Assembly (NCBI GenBank): GCA_963742305.1
Contig: CAVULN010000054.1
Coordinates: forward strand, 62,001-126,000
DNA from: Roseiarcus sp963742305
GTDB lineage: Bacteria > Pseudomonadota > Alphaproteobacteria > Rhizobiales > Beijerinckiaceae
DNA: 64,000 nt
Reading direction: 5' to 3'
How positions within the stretch are numbered: position 1 is the first letter of the stretch; each line of letters begins with the position of its first letter. Below the pieces are notes generated by a model. The model had not been told where the DNA came from, made no database searches, and was given only the letters and a program-made list of their open reading frames with translations. Positions 27,869-37,111 of the stretch are shown piece after piece. Made by a program: the position numbers and the translations under genes.

Positions 27869-29443
27869 ATGTACCGCAATATCTTCCTGGTCGGCGGCTG
27901 GACGATCGCCTCCCGGCTGACCGGCTTCCTGCGCGACATGGCGCTCGCTGCGCTTCTCGGCGGCGGGGCGCTCAACGACGCCTATGTCGCGGCGATCAAG
28001 CTGCCCAACCAGTTCCGTCAGATCTTCGGCGAGGGCTCGTTCAACGCCGCCTACCTGCCCACATATACGCGTGTGCTCGAGTCGGGAGGCCCCGAGAAAG
28101 CAGGCCAGTTCGCGAGCCAGATATTCACGCTTCTCATCCTGTCGCAGATCGCGCTGCTCGGCCTTGTGTACCTCGACATGCCGCTGCTGGTGCGGCTGAC
28201 TTCGCCGGGCTTTGTCAGCCAGCCCGACAAATTCGCCGCGGCCGTCGCGATGTCCCGCATCATGTTCCCCTACATCGCCTTCATTGCCGTCTTCGCCCTG
28301 CATCAGGGGACACTCAACGCCAACAACGCCTGGGGAGCGCCCGCTTTCGCGCCCGTTGCGGCGAACCTCTGCATGATCGCGTTTCTCGCCTTCGCCGTCC
28401 TGTTTCCTCGCGCTTCGCCCGGGGCCGCGAGCATGGCGAGCTGGGGATTTCTCGCCTCCGGCTTGGCGCAGCTTGTCATCGTCGTTGCAGCCGCGCGCCA
28501 GCGCGGATTGCTGGAACGGCTGGCCTGGCCGCGGTTGACCCCCGAGGTGCGACGGTTCCTGTGGATGCTGGGGCCCGCAATCGGCATTTCAGCGAGCTAT
28601 CAGATCGGGGCGCTCGCCGACCAGATCGTCGGATCCCTCCTGCCGACCGGCGGTCTCTCCGCCATCAGCTACGCCGACCGGCTCTATCAACTGCCGGGCG
28701 GCGTCATCGTGATCGCCACCGGCTCGGTGCTGCTGAGAGAGATGTCGGCGCTCGTCGCGCTGGGCGACGAGCGGGGCGCGCTCGCCGCCCAGAACCGCGC
28801 CGCTTCACTGACGCTCGCCCTCGGCGCTCCGTTCGTGGTCGCGTTTCTGCTCATTCCTGATCTTATCGTCGCCGTCGCCTTCGAGCGCGGCGCCTTCAAG
28901 GCCGATGCGACGCAGCAGGCCGCAGGCGTGCTTGCGGCCTACGCCATCGGCATGCCGGCGTTGTTCGTCGATCGAATCATGGCGGCGAGCTTTCTCTCGC
29001 GCGGCGACACGGCGACCCCGCTCAAGGTCACGCTCGTCGGCGTTGCCATCAACGTGGCGCTCAAGATTGCGCTGTTCCGGCCGCTGGGCGCCCCGGGCCT
29101 GGCGCTGGCGACGGCGGCGGGCCTGTGGATCAAGGTCATCGGCGTTTTCGCGCTCGCCAGGCGGCGCGGTTGGACCGCGCCCGACGAGCGCTTGCTCGCG
29201 ACCGCGGCCGCGACGTTCTTTGCGGCCGGCGCGCTGGCGCTGGCGCTGACACTGGCCGACGAAAAACTCGTCGCGGCGACTTCGCATCTCCCGCGCTTTG
29301 CGCGCGAGGCGAGATTCGCGGGGCTGACCGTGATTGGCGCCATCGTCTATTTTGTCGCCCTGGGCGGCGGGCTATGGCTTACGCGCGCCCTGCCGACGGC
29401 GCTTCTCAGGCGGGCGCGGCGCGCGCTGAGGCTCGCCCGGTGA
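27869..29443 (+). CDS. murJ: MurJ, lipid II flippase
   Basis: A 524-residue integral membrane protein of the MurJ (MviN) family, which moves lipid II across the inner membrane for peptidoglycan synthesis. It opens MYRNIFLVGGWTIASRLTGF with LRDMALAALLGGGALNDAY, contains GEGSFNAAYLPTY, GLSAISYADRLYQLPGGVI and LLIPDLIVAVAFERGAFKA, and has about 14 hydrophobic segments. Length is normal. The gene stands alone between the YXWGXW gene and galK. Confidence 0.95.
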   Translation: MYRNIFLVGGWTIASRLTGFLRDMALAALLGGGALNDAYVAAIKLPNQFRQIFGEGSFNAAYLPTYTRVLESGGPEKAGQFASQIFTLLILSQIALLGLVYLDMPLLVRLTSPGFVSQPDKFAAAVAMSRIMFPYIAFIAVFALHQGTLNANNAWGAPAFAPVAANLCMIAFLAFAVLFPRASPGAASMASWGFLASGLAQLVIVVAAARQRGLLERLAWPRLTPEVRRFLWMLGPAIGISASYQIGALADQIVGSLLPTGGLSAISYADRLYQLPGGVIVIATGSVLLREMSALVALGDERGALAAQNRAASLTLALGAPFVVAFLLIPDLIVAVAFERGAFKADATQQAAGVLAAYAIGMPALFVDRIMAASFLSRGDTATPLKVTLVGVAINVALKIALFRPLGAPGLALATAAGLWIKVIGVFALARRRGWTAPDERLLATAAATFFAAGALALALTLADEKLVAATSHLPRFAREARFAGLTVIGAIVYFVALGGGLWLTRALPTALLRRARRALRLAR

Positions 29444-29507
29444 GCCGCGCAATCTCGCTTGGCGGGCCGGCGGGCTGGGCTTCAGCCGGCCTATGGAGGG
29501 ACACTCG

Positions 29508-30665
29508 ATGAGCGTTCAGGCGCGCGACCTCGCGGTCGAATTCGCCTATCGGTTCGGCCGCATGCCGACAGTCAGCCAGGCGCCAGGCCGCGTCAATCTG
29601 ATCGGCGAGCACACCGACTACAACGACGGCTTCGTCATGCCGGCGGCGCTTGAATTCGCGACCCTGACCGCAGCCGCTCAACGGCCCGACCGGCTGCTCA
29701 GGATCCATTCCATGACCATGGACGAGACCCGCGAGTTCGACCTCGACGCTCCGCCCGCGCCCGGCGGCGATTGGTCAGATTATGTTCTCGGGGTCGCGCT
29801 GATGCTGGAGAGAGCCGGCTTCGGCCTCTCGGGCGCCGATCTCATTGTCTGGAGCGACGTCCCCATCGGGGCTGGCCTGAGCTCGTCCGCCGCGCTCGAA
29901 GTCTCCTGTGCCCACGCGCTCCTGACCGAAAGCGGCTGTCCGTTCGATTCGGTCGAGATCGCCACGGTCTGTCAAAGGGCTGAAAATGACTTCGTCGGCA
30001 TGCGCTGCGGAATCATGGATCAATATATCTCCTGCTGCGGCGTCGCCGGACATGCGCTCCTGATCGACTGCCGCTCACTCGCCTCGCGCCATGTTCCGAT
30101 CGCCCCGAATTTGCGGCTTCTCATCGCCAACAGCCGCGTGCGCCACCAGCATGCCGGCGGCGAATACAACCTCAGGCGCGAGGCCTGCGAGGAAGGGGTG
30201 AGGCTGCTCAGCGGCGCCCTCGGGCCGATCAAGGCGCTGCGCGATGTGACGCCCGAGCAGCTCGAGACCAGGCGCCGCAAGCTGCCCGATCTCGTCTACC
30301 GGCGGTGCCGTCACATCGTCACCGAGAACGCGCGTGTGCTCGAGGCGGAGCGCGCGCTTGCATCCGGGGATTTCGTAGCCTGTGGCCGAGCCATGAACGC
30401 TTCCCATGTCTCGATGCGCGACGACTTCGAGATCACCTGTCCTGAGGTCGACGTGCTGGTCGGCCTCGCCCAGACCGTCGAGGGCGTCTACGGTTCGCGT
30501 ATGACCGGCGGGGGATTCGGGGGCTGCACGGTGAGCCTCATCGAAGCGTCGGCCGTCGACAAAGCGTCACAAGTTCTGAACGACGGCTATCGGGTAGCGA
30601 CCGGCCTTGATGTGGAAATCTTTGCCTGCGCGCCGGCCGACGGCGCGGGCATCATTCCGGTTTGA
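29508..30665 (+). CDS. galK: Galactokinase
   Basis: A 385-residue GHMP-family sugar kinase that phosphorylates galactose at C1 in the Leloir pathway. The three family motifs are present: PGRVNLIGEHTDYNDG near residue 25, PIGAGLSSSAALEVS near residue 120, and MTGGGFGGCTV near residue 335. GGAGGG seven bases upstream supports the ATG at 29508 over one 15 bases earlier. galT follows after 12 bases, so the two form an operon; no galE is visible in the window. Confidence 0.93.
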   Translation: MSVQARDLAVEFAYRFGRMPTVSQAPGRVNLIGEHTDYNDGFVMPAALEFATLTAAAQRPDRLLRIHSMTMDETREFDLDAPPAPGGDWSDYVLGVALMLERAGFGLSGADLIVWSDVPIGAGLSSSAALEVSCAHALLTESGCPFDSVEIATVCQRAENDFVGMRCGIMDQYISCCGVAGHALLIDCRSLASRHVPIAPNLRLLIANSRVRHQHAGGEYNLRREACEEGVRLLSGALGPIKALRDVTPEQLETRRRKLPDLVYRRCRHIVTENARVLEAERALASGDFVACGRAMNASHVSMRDDFEITCPEVDVLVGLAQTVEGVYGSRMTGGGFGGCTVSLIEASAVDKASQVLNDGYRVATGLDVEIFACAPADGAGIIPV

Positions 30666-30677
30666 GGAGCGGCGCCC

Positions 30678-31697
30678 GTGGCGAGCATCGATCGGCTTGG
30701 CGGCGTCTCGCACCGCCGCCTCAATCCGCTGACCGGCGAGTGGGTGCTGGTGTCGCCCCACCGGATGCAACGCCCCTGGCAGGGCCAGCAAGAATCGAAA
30801 GGCGCCACGCCTGCGCTCGCGCACGACCCCGCCTGCTATCTCTGTCCCGGGAACAAGCGCGCGGGCGGCGCCCGCAACCCGGACTATCCGCACACGTTCG
30901 TGTTCGACAACGATTTCGCGGCGCTGCAGGCCGACGCGCCGGCGAGGGAGGAACGGAACGGCCTGCTCGTCGCCGAAGGAGAAAGTGGGCGCTGCCGGGT
31001 CCTGTGCTTTTCGCCGCGCCACGATCTCACGCTTTCCGGCATGGCCATCGTGGACATCAGGCGCGTCGTCGACGTCTGGGTCGAGGAGACAATCGCGCTG
31101 GGCTCGCTGCCTGACATCGGCTCGGTCACGATTTTCGAGAACCGGGGCGCGATGATGGGCGCGTCGAATCCCCATCCGCACGGCCAGATCTGGGCCGCCC
31201 GCCATCTCCCGAACGAACTGGAAAAAGAGACGCTTCGTCAGGGCGAATATCTCATCCGGCATGGAAGGCCGCTGCTCCTCGACTATCTCGAACAGGAGCT
31301 TCGCGAGGGCGAGCGCATCGTCTTCGCCAACGATGATTTCTGCGTTCTCACGCCCTTCTGGGCGATCTGGCCGTTCGAGACGATGATCCTGCCGCGCCGG
31401 CGCATCGGCGGATTCGACGAGATGAGCGCAAGCGAACGGACCTCGCTCGCCGAGGCGCTCTCTCAACTGACCAGGCGCTACGACCGGTTGTTCGATGCGC
31501 CGTTCCCCTATTCGATGGGCTTCCATCAGAAGCCGACCGACGGGGCGCTGCACGCCGAATGGCAGATGCACGCCCATTTCTATCCGCCGCTCCTGCGCTC
31601 GGCCACGGTCCGGAAATTCATGGTCGGGTTCGAGATGCTGGGCTCTCCCCAGCGGGATCTCACGCCGGAAGCCGCGGCGGCGACGCTGCGCGGTTAG
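30678..31697 (+). CDS. galT: Galactose-1-phosphate uridylyltransferase
   Basis: A 339-residue class I GalT that exchanges UMP between UDP-glucose and galactose 1-phosphate. It starts at a GTG and has RRLNPLTGEWVLVSPHR, the zinc-ligand pair in CYLCPGN, and the active-site block MMGASNPHPHGQIWA with the nucleophilic histidine in HPH. The C-terminal half has FETMILPRRR and DAPFPYSMGFHQKP. It is coupled to galK, and its end faces the oxidoreductase gene. Confidence 0.93.
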   Translation: MASIDRLGGVSHRRLNPLTGEWVLVSPHRMQRPWQGQQESKGATPALAHDPACYLCPGNKRAGGARNPDYPHTFVFDNDFAALQADAPAREERNGLLVAEGESGRCRVLCFSPRHDLTLSGMAIVDIRRVVDVWVEETIALGSLPDIGSVTIFENRGAMMGASNPHPHGQIWAARHLPNELEKETLRQGEYLIRHGRPLLLDYLEQELREGERIVFANDDFCVLTPFWAIWPFETMILPRRRIGGFDEMSASERTSLAEALSQLTRRYDRLFDAPFPYSMGFHQKPTDGALHAEWQMHAHFYPPLLRSATVRKFMVGFEMLGSPQRDLTPEAAAATLRG

Positions 31698-31712
31698 GCG
31701 GCTGGGCTCGCC

Positions 31713-32885
31713 TCACGGCTTCACCCACTTGCCGTTCGCCTTCGACGATTTGACCGCGGCCTCGATGAAGGCGAGACCCTTGACCCCGTCCTCGATGGTC
31801 GGAAAGTGGACGGACTTGAGCGGCTTCTTGCCGCCCCGGGCCGCCTTGATGGCCAGCGCGACCTCGGAATAGATGTTGGCGAAGCCCTCGAGATAGCCTT
31901 CCGGATGCCCGGGCGGGACGCGCGTCACCCGCGCCGCCGCTTCTCCCGAGTCGGGCCCGCCGCGGGTGATGATGCGGGTCGATTTCTCATATGGCGTCCA
32001 GAAGAGATAGTTCGGATTGTCCTGCCTCCAGTGGAAGCCGCCCTTCGTCCCGTAGACGCGCAGCATGAGGCCGTTCTCGTTGCCGGGCGCGACCTGGCTC
32101 GCCCAGATCGCGCCGCGCGCGCCGTTCGCGTAACGCAGCATGATCTGCGCGTTGTCGTCGAGCTTGCGGCCCGCGCCGAACGAGGTCAGCTCGGCCGCGA
32201 GCTCGGAAAGCTCAAGGCCGGTCACATAGTCGGCGAGATTGTAGGCGTGGGTGCCGATGTCGCCGAGCGCACCGCCCGCCCCCGAGCGCTTCGGATCGAC
32301 CCGCCATTCGGCCTGTTTGTTGCCGCTGGCCTCAGTCGCGCCCGTCAGCCAGTCCTGCGGATATTCGGCATGAACGAGGCGGATCTCGCCGAGTTCGCCC
32401 GCGCGGACCATCTCGCGCATGCGGCGCACCAACGGATAGCCGGTGTAATTGTGGGTCAGCGCGAACACGAGGCCCGACTTTTCGACCGCGTCGCGCATCT
32501 TCTTCGCTTCCGCGAGGCTCACCGTCAGCGGCTTGTCGCAGATGACATGGATGCCGGCCTTGAGGAAGGCGTAGGTCGGCCCGGCGTGGGCGTCGTTCGG
32601 GGTGACGATGGCGACGGCCTCGATCCCGTCGGCGCGCCCGCCCTCGGCCTTCGCCATGCTGTCGTAGTCGTCGTAGACCCGGTCCGCCGCGAGCCCAAGC
32701 GCCTGGCCCGAACGGCGCGCCTTCTCCGGCGTCGACGACAACGCGCCGGCGACGAGGTCGTAGTGGTCGTCGATGCGCGAGGCGATCCGGTGAACCGCGC
32801 CGATGAACGCTCCCTCGCCGCCGCCGACCATCCCCAGTCTGATCCTGCGGCCTTTGTGTGCGCCGCTACGCCCCTCGATCGCCAT
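31713..32885 (-). CDS. Gfo/Idh/MocA-family NAD(P)-dependent oxidoreductase
   Basis: A 390-residue dehydrogenase. The N-terminal Rossmann domain has IRLGMVGGGEGAFIGAVHRI, then VIVTPNDAHAGPTYAFLKAG-like sequence (VAIVTPNDAHAGPTYAFLKA) and HVICDKPLTVSLAEAK with the conserved E/D-K-P motif. The C-terminal domain has AGGALGDIGTHAYNLADYVTG, with the catalytic histidine region. The start at 32885 has GGAGAGGC upstream. Homologues act on sugars, sugar acids or inositols; the substrate here is unknown. It is convergent with galT. Confidence 0.85.
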   Translation of the reverse strand: MAIEGRSGAHKGRRIRLGMVGGGEGAFIGAVHRIASRIDDHYDLVAGALSSTPEKARRSGQALGLAADRVYDDYDSMAKAEGGRADGIEAVAIVTPNDAHAGPTYAFLKAGIHVICDKPLTVSLAEAKKMRDAVEKSGLVFALTHNYTGYPLVRRMREMVRAGELGEIRLVHAEYPQDWLTGATEASGNKQAEWRVDPKRSGAGGALGDIGTHAYNLADYVTGLELSELAAELTSFGAGRKLDDNAQIMLRYANGARGAIWASQVAPGNENGLMLRVYGTKGGFHWRQDNPNYLFWTPYEKSTRIITRGGPDSGEAAARVTRVPPGHPEGYLEGFANIYSEVALAIKAARGGKKPLKSVHFPTIEDGVKGLAFIEAAVKSSKANGKWVKP

Positions 32886-33217
32886 GCTTTGCCTCTCCTT
32901 TCGTCGCGGCATGCTCGCACAATCCCGGCGAATCGAGCAACGGGGGCGTTGTCGACGGATTGGCCGGCGCGCGCTTACAGAACTGTAACCTGAAGGGGTT
33001 AAACAGGGGCGCGTCCGGATGATCGGACCTGTCCATTGCGTTATCGCCGGCCTCAAGCGCCTGGCGGCCTGCCATGATGGCCTGTGCACGCGCGTCAATC
33101 GAAGGCCGGCGGAATGCGCCATGCGCAATGCGGACTTGTCGCCAAAGTGAACTCCGCGCCGGCGAGGCGGGCTGCGTCGCCTTCCGGCGCGCGCTCCGCT
33201 AAGGGAGCGGGGCAAAG
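32886..33217. other. Divergent gap with a perfect palindrome (TTACAG-AA-CTGTAA)
   Basis: No gene was recognised in these 332 bases between the oxidoreductase (minus) and the diguanylate cyclase (plus). The perfect 14-base palindrome TTACAGAACTGTAA at 32975-32988 is the only clear dyad and may be a regulator-binding site for either gene. Confidence 0.5.
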
Positions 33218-34321
33218 ATGAAGACCCTGCGGTTCGTCGGATCGCTAGCCCACGCAGGTTATGCGTTCGGCGCTGTTTTCGTGGGCGCTGTGGCGCTGAC
33301 CGCGGTGGGACGGCTTGTTCCGGACGAAGCGCTCAACGCGCTGCGGGCCCTGATTCCGGGCGAAGCGCCGTTCCTCGAGCTGGTGCTGCTCGGCTGGCTC
33401 GGCGTCGCGCTCGGGCGTTTGACGATGAAGGCCGAGCCGGCCCCGGCTGCGCGCGGCGGACAGGCGGCGACGGGCCAGGAGGCGGCCGCCAGGGAGGAAA
33501 CGGTAGAGCGCGTCCTGCGCCATGTCGCAAGGGTGCTTCAGGCGCATCTGACCGACAGCGAGAGCTTTTCCGAGCGGCTCGACGGCGCCAGCGAGCGGCT
33601 GTCGCGGCAAAACGCCGTCGGCCCGATCAGGGACATTGTGGTGGCTCTCGTCGAGGACAATCGCGTCATGCGCGAGAAGCTCCACAGGGTCAGGGACCGG
33701 CTCGAGGAGTCCCGCCTCCAGGTCGTCCAGTTGCAGGCCAACCTCGAACGGGCGGAAGAGGTCGGACTGCGCGATGTGGTGACCGCGATCGGCAACCGGC
33801 GCTTCTTCGACGCCTGCTTCATTGAAGAGGTGGAGAAGGCGCGAAAGGCGGGTGACAATCTTTGTCTCGCGCTGACCGATATCGACAAGTTCAAGGAGGT
33901 CAACGACCGCTTCGGCCATCTGGTCGGCGATCGCCTGCTGCGCCTGTTCGCCAACATCCTGGTCAAGAATGTGCGCGGGCAGGACAAGGTTGCGCGCTTC
34001 GGCGGCGAGGAGTTCGCGCTGATCTTCCCGGGCGCCCGCCTTACGGAGGCCGCGACCGCGGTCGAGCGCATCCGGGGCGTCCTCGAGTCCAAGCAATGGA
34101 CCATCGAGCCGAGCGGCGAGCGGGTCGGCAAGGTGACCGCCTCGTTCGGGGTCGCGAGGCTGAGGGCGGACGAGTCGGCGACCGATCTTTTGCGGCGGGC
34201 CGACCAGCGCCTCTATGAGGCCAAGGCGCTTGGCAGAAACCGCGTCGCGGCCGACCCCGAAAAGGACGCGGCCTCGCCGTCCGGGCGGCTGTCCAGCGGA
34301 CGGCGCGCCGCGGCGGACTGA
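33218..34321 (+). CDS. Diguanylate cyclase (GGDEF domain), membrane anchored
   Basis: A 367-residue protein making cyclic di-GMP. Two hydrophobic segments (residues 8-30 and about 50-68) are followed by a region likely to form a coiled coil and a GGDEF domain from about residue 185. The active site is FGGEEFALIF, and RGQD five residues before it is a complete inhibitory I-site (RXXD), so feedback control by the product is likely. The usual DXLTGLXNRR start of the domain reads DVVTAIGNRRFFD here. Its position just before the flagellar cluster suits control of motility, but that is inference. Confidence 0.9.
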   Translation: MKTLRFVGSLAHAGYAFGAVFVGAVALTAVGRLVPDEALNALRALIPGEAPFLELVLLGWLGVALGRLTMKAEPAPAARGGQAATGQEAAAREETVERVLRHVARVLQAHLTDSESFSERLDGASERLSRQNAVGPIRDIVVALVEDNRVMREKLHRVRDRLEESRLQVVQLQANLERAEEVGLRDVVTAIGNRRFFDACFIEEVEKARKAGDNLCLALTDIDKFKEVNDRFGHLVGDRLLRLFANILVKNVRGQDKVARFGGEEFALIFPGARLTEAATAVERIRGVLESKQWTIEPSGERVGKVTASFGVARLRADESATDLLRRADQRLYEAKALGRNRVAADPEKDAASPSGRLSSGRRAAAD

Positions 34322-34346
34322 CGCGCAAATAGCGACCGCGAGCCCC

Positions 34347-34799
34347 ATGTCCGACCGCCTCAGCGAAGCCTTCGAACGCGTCCTCGACGAGGCGGGAGCC
34401 AAGGGTCACGCTCCGGACGATGGCGGCCTGGCCCCCACGAAACGGCCCCGCATCGGCGCGGGCGTCCCGCTCGGATCCGCGCCTCCTTCCGGCGGCGAGG
34501 CGCGGTTCGGCCTGGCTCTGGACTGGACGGACGAGCCCTTGGACCGGCCCCAGCCGCCGCCGGCTGCGCCGCGCGAAGACGCCGGCCCTCCCGCCGATAC
34601 GCCGGCGGAGATCGCCGCCGAACTCGGCCTCGGCGCGCCGCTCGGCCCGGCCGAGCTTGCCTCCCGCTGGCGCGATTTCCTCTGGCGCCATCATCCCGAC
34701 CGGCAGCCCCTCGAGGCGCGGGAGCGCGCCAATGCGCGGGTCGCGATCGCCAACACCCTTTACCAGCAGGCGCGCCGCGCCCTCGCCCGGCAGCGATAG
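34347..34799 (+). CDS. J-domain-like small protein
   Basis: A 150-residue protein. The first 90 residues are Pro/Ala-rich and probably unstructured; the C-terminal 60 (GPAELASRWRDFLWRHHPDRQ, then NARVAIANTLYQQARRAL) look like part of a J domain, with the HPD tripeptide that stimulates DnaK ATPase. The domain appears shorter than a canonical 70-residue J domain. The start at 34347 is 25 bases after the cyclase stop, so both may be co-transcribed. Function is unknown. Confidence 0.65.
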   Translation: MSDRLSEAFERVLDEAGAKGHAPDDGGLAPTKRPRIGAGVPLGSAPPSGGEARFGLALDWTDEPLDRPQPPPAAPREDAGPPADTPAEIAAELGLGAPLGPAELASRWRDFLWRHHPDRQPLEARERANARVAIANTLYQQARRALARQR

Positions 34800-35233
34800 C
34801 GCCCCTCTTGCCGGCGAAACCGGGTTTTGCGCCGGAAATCCGCGCCCAGAATCCTACAAAAGGCGGAAACCCGGCTTTGCATTTTTCTTCCGCGAAATGA
34901 GCGATTTCAAAGTCTTATCGCGCGTTTTCCTTCCGACACTGGCTCGCGTCTCCCTGACCGCGCCTGTTCGCCTTCCTGTCCTCCCGCCGTGCCCCGCAAG
35001 CGGCTTGAATTCTGTGATACCGAATATACAAGCACTAGATTTCTGGATATGTCAAGCAGAAATTCGCTGTCGACACATCCGCCGACAGTCCGAGCGAGAG
35101 CGCCTCTCGGGCTTGGACCGCTGTCGCGAGCCTCGTCCAAGGAACGGGTCGGCGATTTCGCCCCCTTCGGCCGGGGCGGCGAGCATCGCCGTCGAATGGG
35201 CAGAGCGCCGCCGGCGCGGGATCCTGGATTGAC
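34800..35233. other. Gap between convergent genes with hairpin and dispersed motifs
   Basis: No gene was recognised in these 434 bases. CCGGGTTT (34820-34827) and AAACCCGG (34867-34874) can pair and are followed by ATTTTTC, a weak terminator candidate for the upstream genes. GATTTCAAAGTCTT (34903-34916) and TTTCTGGATAT (35040-35050) also occur in the 12043-12209 gap. The stretch 34989-35070 is AT-richer than its surroundings. Confidence 0.5.
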
Positions 35234-35734
35234 CTACTCGAAGATCCTGCCGCGCGCGAACACCGAAACGCCGTTCGCGTCCTTGGCGACGGAAAGGAGA
35301 TCTTTGCCCTTGTCGTCGATCAGGACCCAGCCGCCGTCGCGGGCTTCGATCGCCCCGATCTTCCCCAGGCCCGCGATCGTGTCGCCGGGCGCGGCCGCGC
35401 GGATCGCCCCGTCGATCCTGAGCCATGCATGGCCGGCTTCTGCGGCGACGATCTCGACCGGCCGCGGGCTCGTCGCGGCTTTGCCCGCCGGAGCGGCGAG
35501 CGAGCCGGTCGTGGACATGTCGACCTGAGGCGCAGCCTCCGGCGGCGCCGGTGGGACAGGATCGCCGACCATGCCTCCCGGCCCGCGCGGCTGGGCGAAG
35601 ATCGCCAGGTGCTCCATCCCGTAGATGCGCGCCTTCCCGCCGCCATAGGCGAGCATATAGATGGCGAACGCCATGGAAAGTCCGGCGAGCGCCGAGCCAA
35701 GCGCGCGGATCGCAATTTCGTGCCCAGGCGCCAT
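35234..35734 (-). CDS. Bitopic membrane protein of flagellar cluster, unknown function
   Basis: A 166-residue protein not recognised as a named family. It has one N-terminal hydrophobic segment (GSALAGLSMAFAIYMLAYGG), a Pro/Ala-rich linker, and a C-terminal domain (IVAAEAGHAWLRIDGAIRAA, then DTIAGLGKIGAIEARDGGWV) with a strand pattern like small periplasmic homology or SH3-type domains. It is the last gene of flgF-fliI-this gene, nine bases after fliI, so a link with flagellar assembly is likely. Confidence 0.7.
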   Translation of the reverse strand: MAPGHEIAIRALGSALAGLSMAFAIYMLAYGGGKARIYGMEHLAIFAQPRGPGGMVGDPVPPAPPEAAPQVDMSTTGSLAAPAGKAATSPRPVEIVAAEAGHAWLRIDGAIRAAAPGDTIAGLGKIGAIEARDGGWVLIDDKGKDLLSVAKDANGVSVFARGRIFE

Positions 35735-35743
35735 TGTCCGCCC

Positions 35744-37111
35744 TTACTGATCGGTGGTTTTGCCGTCGGCGCGCAGCGCGGCGGCAAGGTCGATGAACGG
35801 GTCCTCGCACCGCGGCGCGTCCATCGTCTGGCTCATCGCCTCGTAGATGCGCGGCGCCGCCCTGATCGCCTTGTCGAGGAAAGCGTCGGCGCCGGCGACA
35901 TAGCCGCCCATCAGACGCAATTCGCGCGTCTCCTCGTAGCGCGCGATCATCGAGCGCAGGTTTCCGACCACCTTGCGCTGGTCCGGCCTCCATAGCGGGT
36001 TCGCCATCCGCGACACCGAGGCGAGGATGTTGACCGCCGGATAGCGGCCTTCGTCGGCGATGGCGCGATCGAGCACGATATGCCCATCGAGGGCGCCGCG
36101 AATTGCGTCGGCGACCGGATCGTTGTGATCGTCGCCGTCGACAAGAACGGAAAAGATTCCGGTGATCGAACCGGATCCCTCGACGCCGGGTCCCGCGCGC
36201 TCGAGCAGGCGGGGCAGATCGCTGAACACGCTCGGCGCGTAGCCGCGGGCGACCGCGGGCTCTCCCGCCGCCAGCGCCACGTCGCGCGCCGCATGCGCAT
36301 AGCGGGTGACCGAATCGACGATGAGCAGCACCGACTCGCCCAGATCACGGAAATATTCGGCGACCGCCATCGCCGTCTTCGGCGCGAGCCGGCGCATCAT
36401 CGGGCTCTCGTCGCCGGTGGCGACGACGGCGACCGCGGCGCTCCGATTTTCGCCCAGCGTGTCGTCGAGAAATTCCCGCACTTCGCGGCCCCGCTCGCCG
36501 ACGAGCGCGATGACCACCGTGTCGATCGGCGCCGCGCGCGCCAGCATGGCGAGCATTGTCGACTTGCCGACGCCCGAGCCCGCGAACACCCCCACTCGCT
36601 GCCCGACGCATAAGGGCGTGAAGAGATCGACCACGCGCACGCCGGTGCGCAGCGGCGCGTGAACGCGCCCGCGCCTGAGCGGCGGCGGCGGAGGCGCGTC
36701 GAGCGGCTGGGATCGCTCCCCGCTCACGAGATCGCCCGCGCCGTCGATCGGCCGCCCGAGCGCATCGATGACGCGGCCCTTCCAGGCTCGATGCGGGGCG
36801 AGCGACAGGGCCTCGGCGCGGCGAGCGCGCGCGCCGATTGCGGCGCGACTGAGCGCCTCGAACGGCTTCAGCGTCGCCGAGGAATCGTCGATCCTGACCA
36901 CTTCGCCGATCTCGACGCGATCGCCGGCGTCGACGCCGACACATTCGCCGAGCCTGAGAAAGCGCGAGAGGCCGGCGACGCGATAATGGGACGTCGAGAC
37001 CTCGACGACGGGGCCGCTCGCCTGCACAAAAGGAAGATCGCGCAATCCCCGCGCAACCTCATGTTCGAGCCGCGCGAGCGGCGCCAGCGTGTCGGAAGAA
37101 GCGTCAATCAT
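35744..37111 (-). CDS. fliI: FliI, flagellar export ATPase
   Basis: A 455-residue F1-beta-like ATPase that powers delivery of flagellar substrates to the export gate. Walker A is GSGVGKSTM near residue 171, Walker B is LLIVDSVTRYAHAARDVALA, and the family blocks PLCVGQRVGVFAG and MGGYVAGADAFLDKAI are present. Its ATG overlaps the flgF stop. Length matches the family. It acts at the cytoplasmic face with FliH and the FliJ-like protein. Confidence 0.95.
   Translation of the reverse strand: MIDASSDTLAPLARLEHEVARGLRDLPFVQASGPVVEVSTSHYRVAGLSRFLRLGECVGVDAGDRVEIGEVVRIDDSSATLKPFEALSRAAIGARARRAEALSLAPHRAWKGRVIDALGRPIDGAGDLVSGERSQPLDAPPPPPLRRGRVHAPLRTGVRVVDLFTPLCVGQRVGVFAGSGVGKSTMLAMLARAAPIDTVVIALVGERGREVREFLDDTLGENRSAAVAVVATGDESPMMRRLAPKTAMAVAEYFRDLGESVLLIVDSVTRYAHAARDVALAAGEPAVARGYAPSVFSDLPRLLERAGPGVEGSGSITGIFSVLVDGDDHNDPVADAIRGALDGHIVLDRAIADEGRYPAVNILASVSRMANPLWRPDQRKVVGNLRSMIARYEETRELRLMGGYVAGADAFLDKAIRAAPRIYEAMSQTMDAPRCEDPFIDLAAALRADGKTTDQ

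Noticed and set aside
33245..34402. Long minus-strand frame opposite the diguanylate cyclase
   Set aside because: The plus strand has a clear GGEEF domain with I-site; the opposite frame has no domain.
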